Shown here one piece after another: positions 32,475 through 32,594 of a DNA stretch of 32,594 bases. Location: positions 1-32,594 of the forward strand of contig NZ_JADEXG010000059.1 of NCBI RefSeq assembly GCF_015207255.1. The letters run 5' to 3'. This DNA comes from Vasconcelosia minhoensis LEGE 07310. Lineage in GTDB: Bacteria > Cyanobacteriota > Cyanobacteriia > Phormidesmidales > Phormidesmidaceae. The notes beneath the pieces were generated by a model. It saw only the letters and a program-made list of their open reading frames with translations. It searched no databases and was not told where the DNA came from. The first letter of the stretch is position 1, and each line of letters starts with the position of its first letter. A program made the position numbers and the translations under genes.

Positions 32475-32594
32475 TGTCAATTAACTTGTCCGGTCAGCGT
32501 CAATTAACTTGTCCGGTCTTATCAGTCTGCTTTTGAGAACGCTGTTTAGCCCTGTGCTGCCGAAAACTGTCTGCCTGGATTTCGATGATGACCG
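32475..32594. mobile_element. Edge of a transposon/IS with duplicated terminal sequence (continues past window)
   Basis: GTCAATTAACTTGTCCGGTC occurs at 32476-32495 and again at 32499-32518, a 23-bp period, the first preceded by T to give a TGTCA terminus. Tandem terminal repeats beginning TGTCA are typical of Mu/Tn7/Tn5053- and IS481-like elements, where they bind a DDE transposase. A protein frame reading out of the window ends inside the second copy. The 250 bp before it (32226-32474) hold no gene that I can see, only a HIP1 site near 32353. The other end lies outside the window, so the type is not settled. Confidence 0.55.
32500..32594 (-). CDS. C-terminal end of a probable transposase (5' part outside window)
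   Basis: The minus strand is open from the right edge to a TGA at 32500-32502. The last 30 residues are basic and polar, ADSFRQHRAKQRSQKQ followed by TDKTGQVN. The final codons TGQVN and the stop are written by the terminal repeat itself, a feature of transposase genes that run into the element end. Too little is present to name a family. Confidence 0.45.
   Translation of the reverse strand, partial: VIIEIQADSFRQHRAKQRSQKQTDKTGQVN

Overview
This window is a piece of a cyanobacterial chromosome. The evidence is a psaA-psaB photosystem I operon, the HIP1 octamer GCGATCGC at roughly one copy per kb throughout, and a run of typically cyanobacterial genes. A glucosylglycerol (GG) synthesis and recycling cluster points to a marine, brackish or otherwise salt-tolerant organism. 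The DNA is GC-rich by eye, except the last 2 kb, which looks more mixed. I saw no rRNA, tRNA or CRISPR array.

Layout. (1) 1-3966, minus: psaA followed by psaB; psaB runs off the left edge just before its Fx iron-sulphur loop. The psaA leader and promoter region holds several short symmetrical elements. (2) 4548-6895, plus: a large proline/glutamate-tailed lipoprotein and a small DoxX-like membrane protein. (3) 6906-18768: the GG region. On the minus strand, ggpS, glpD and gpsA lie in one transcription direction. Divergent from ggpS is gghA (GG hydrolase), followed by a small conserved protein, an oppositely oriented DUF2075 nuclease/helicase-like gene, a VOC-fold protein and glpK. Together the enzymes make glycerol-3-phosphate (GpsA), join it to glucose (GgpS), hydrolyse GG (GghA), rephosphorylate the glycerol (GlpK) and oxidise it to DHAP (GlpD). 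The GG-phosphate phosphatase and the transporter are not in the window. (4) 18765-20240, minus: pepA, whose stop codon overlaps that of glpK. (5) 20596-25289, plus: a lytic transglycosylase, a RodZ-like protein, TatC, and a 41-residue membrane protein preceded by a structured leader and followed by a terminator. (6) 25401-30221, minus: a cell-envelope series of a GH10-like secreted protein, a membrane protein with an internal duplication, an NlpC/P60 peptidase, a UPF0104 flippase-like protein and a polyprenol-type glycosyltransferase. (7) 30300-32594: a decayed accessory region. Two fragments of what looks like one type of DNA methyltransferase flank an AbrB-type antitoxin/PIN toxin pair. A small restriction-type HSDR_N protein follows, and the window ends inside a transposon-like element with a duplicated 20-bp terminal sequence and the last 30 codons of a likely transposase.

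The GG cluster is the clearest functional unit. The most unusual signals are the eroded restriction-modification remains around vapBC, the transposon edge at the right end, the structured leader in front of the 41-residue gene, and the symmetrical elements upstream of psaA, ggpS and the transglycosylase gene. All functional calls rest on recognising protein families and motifs by eye; no database search was run.
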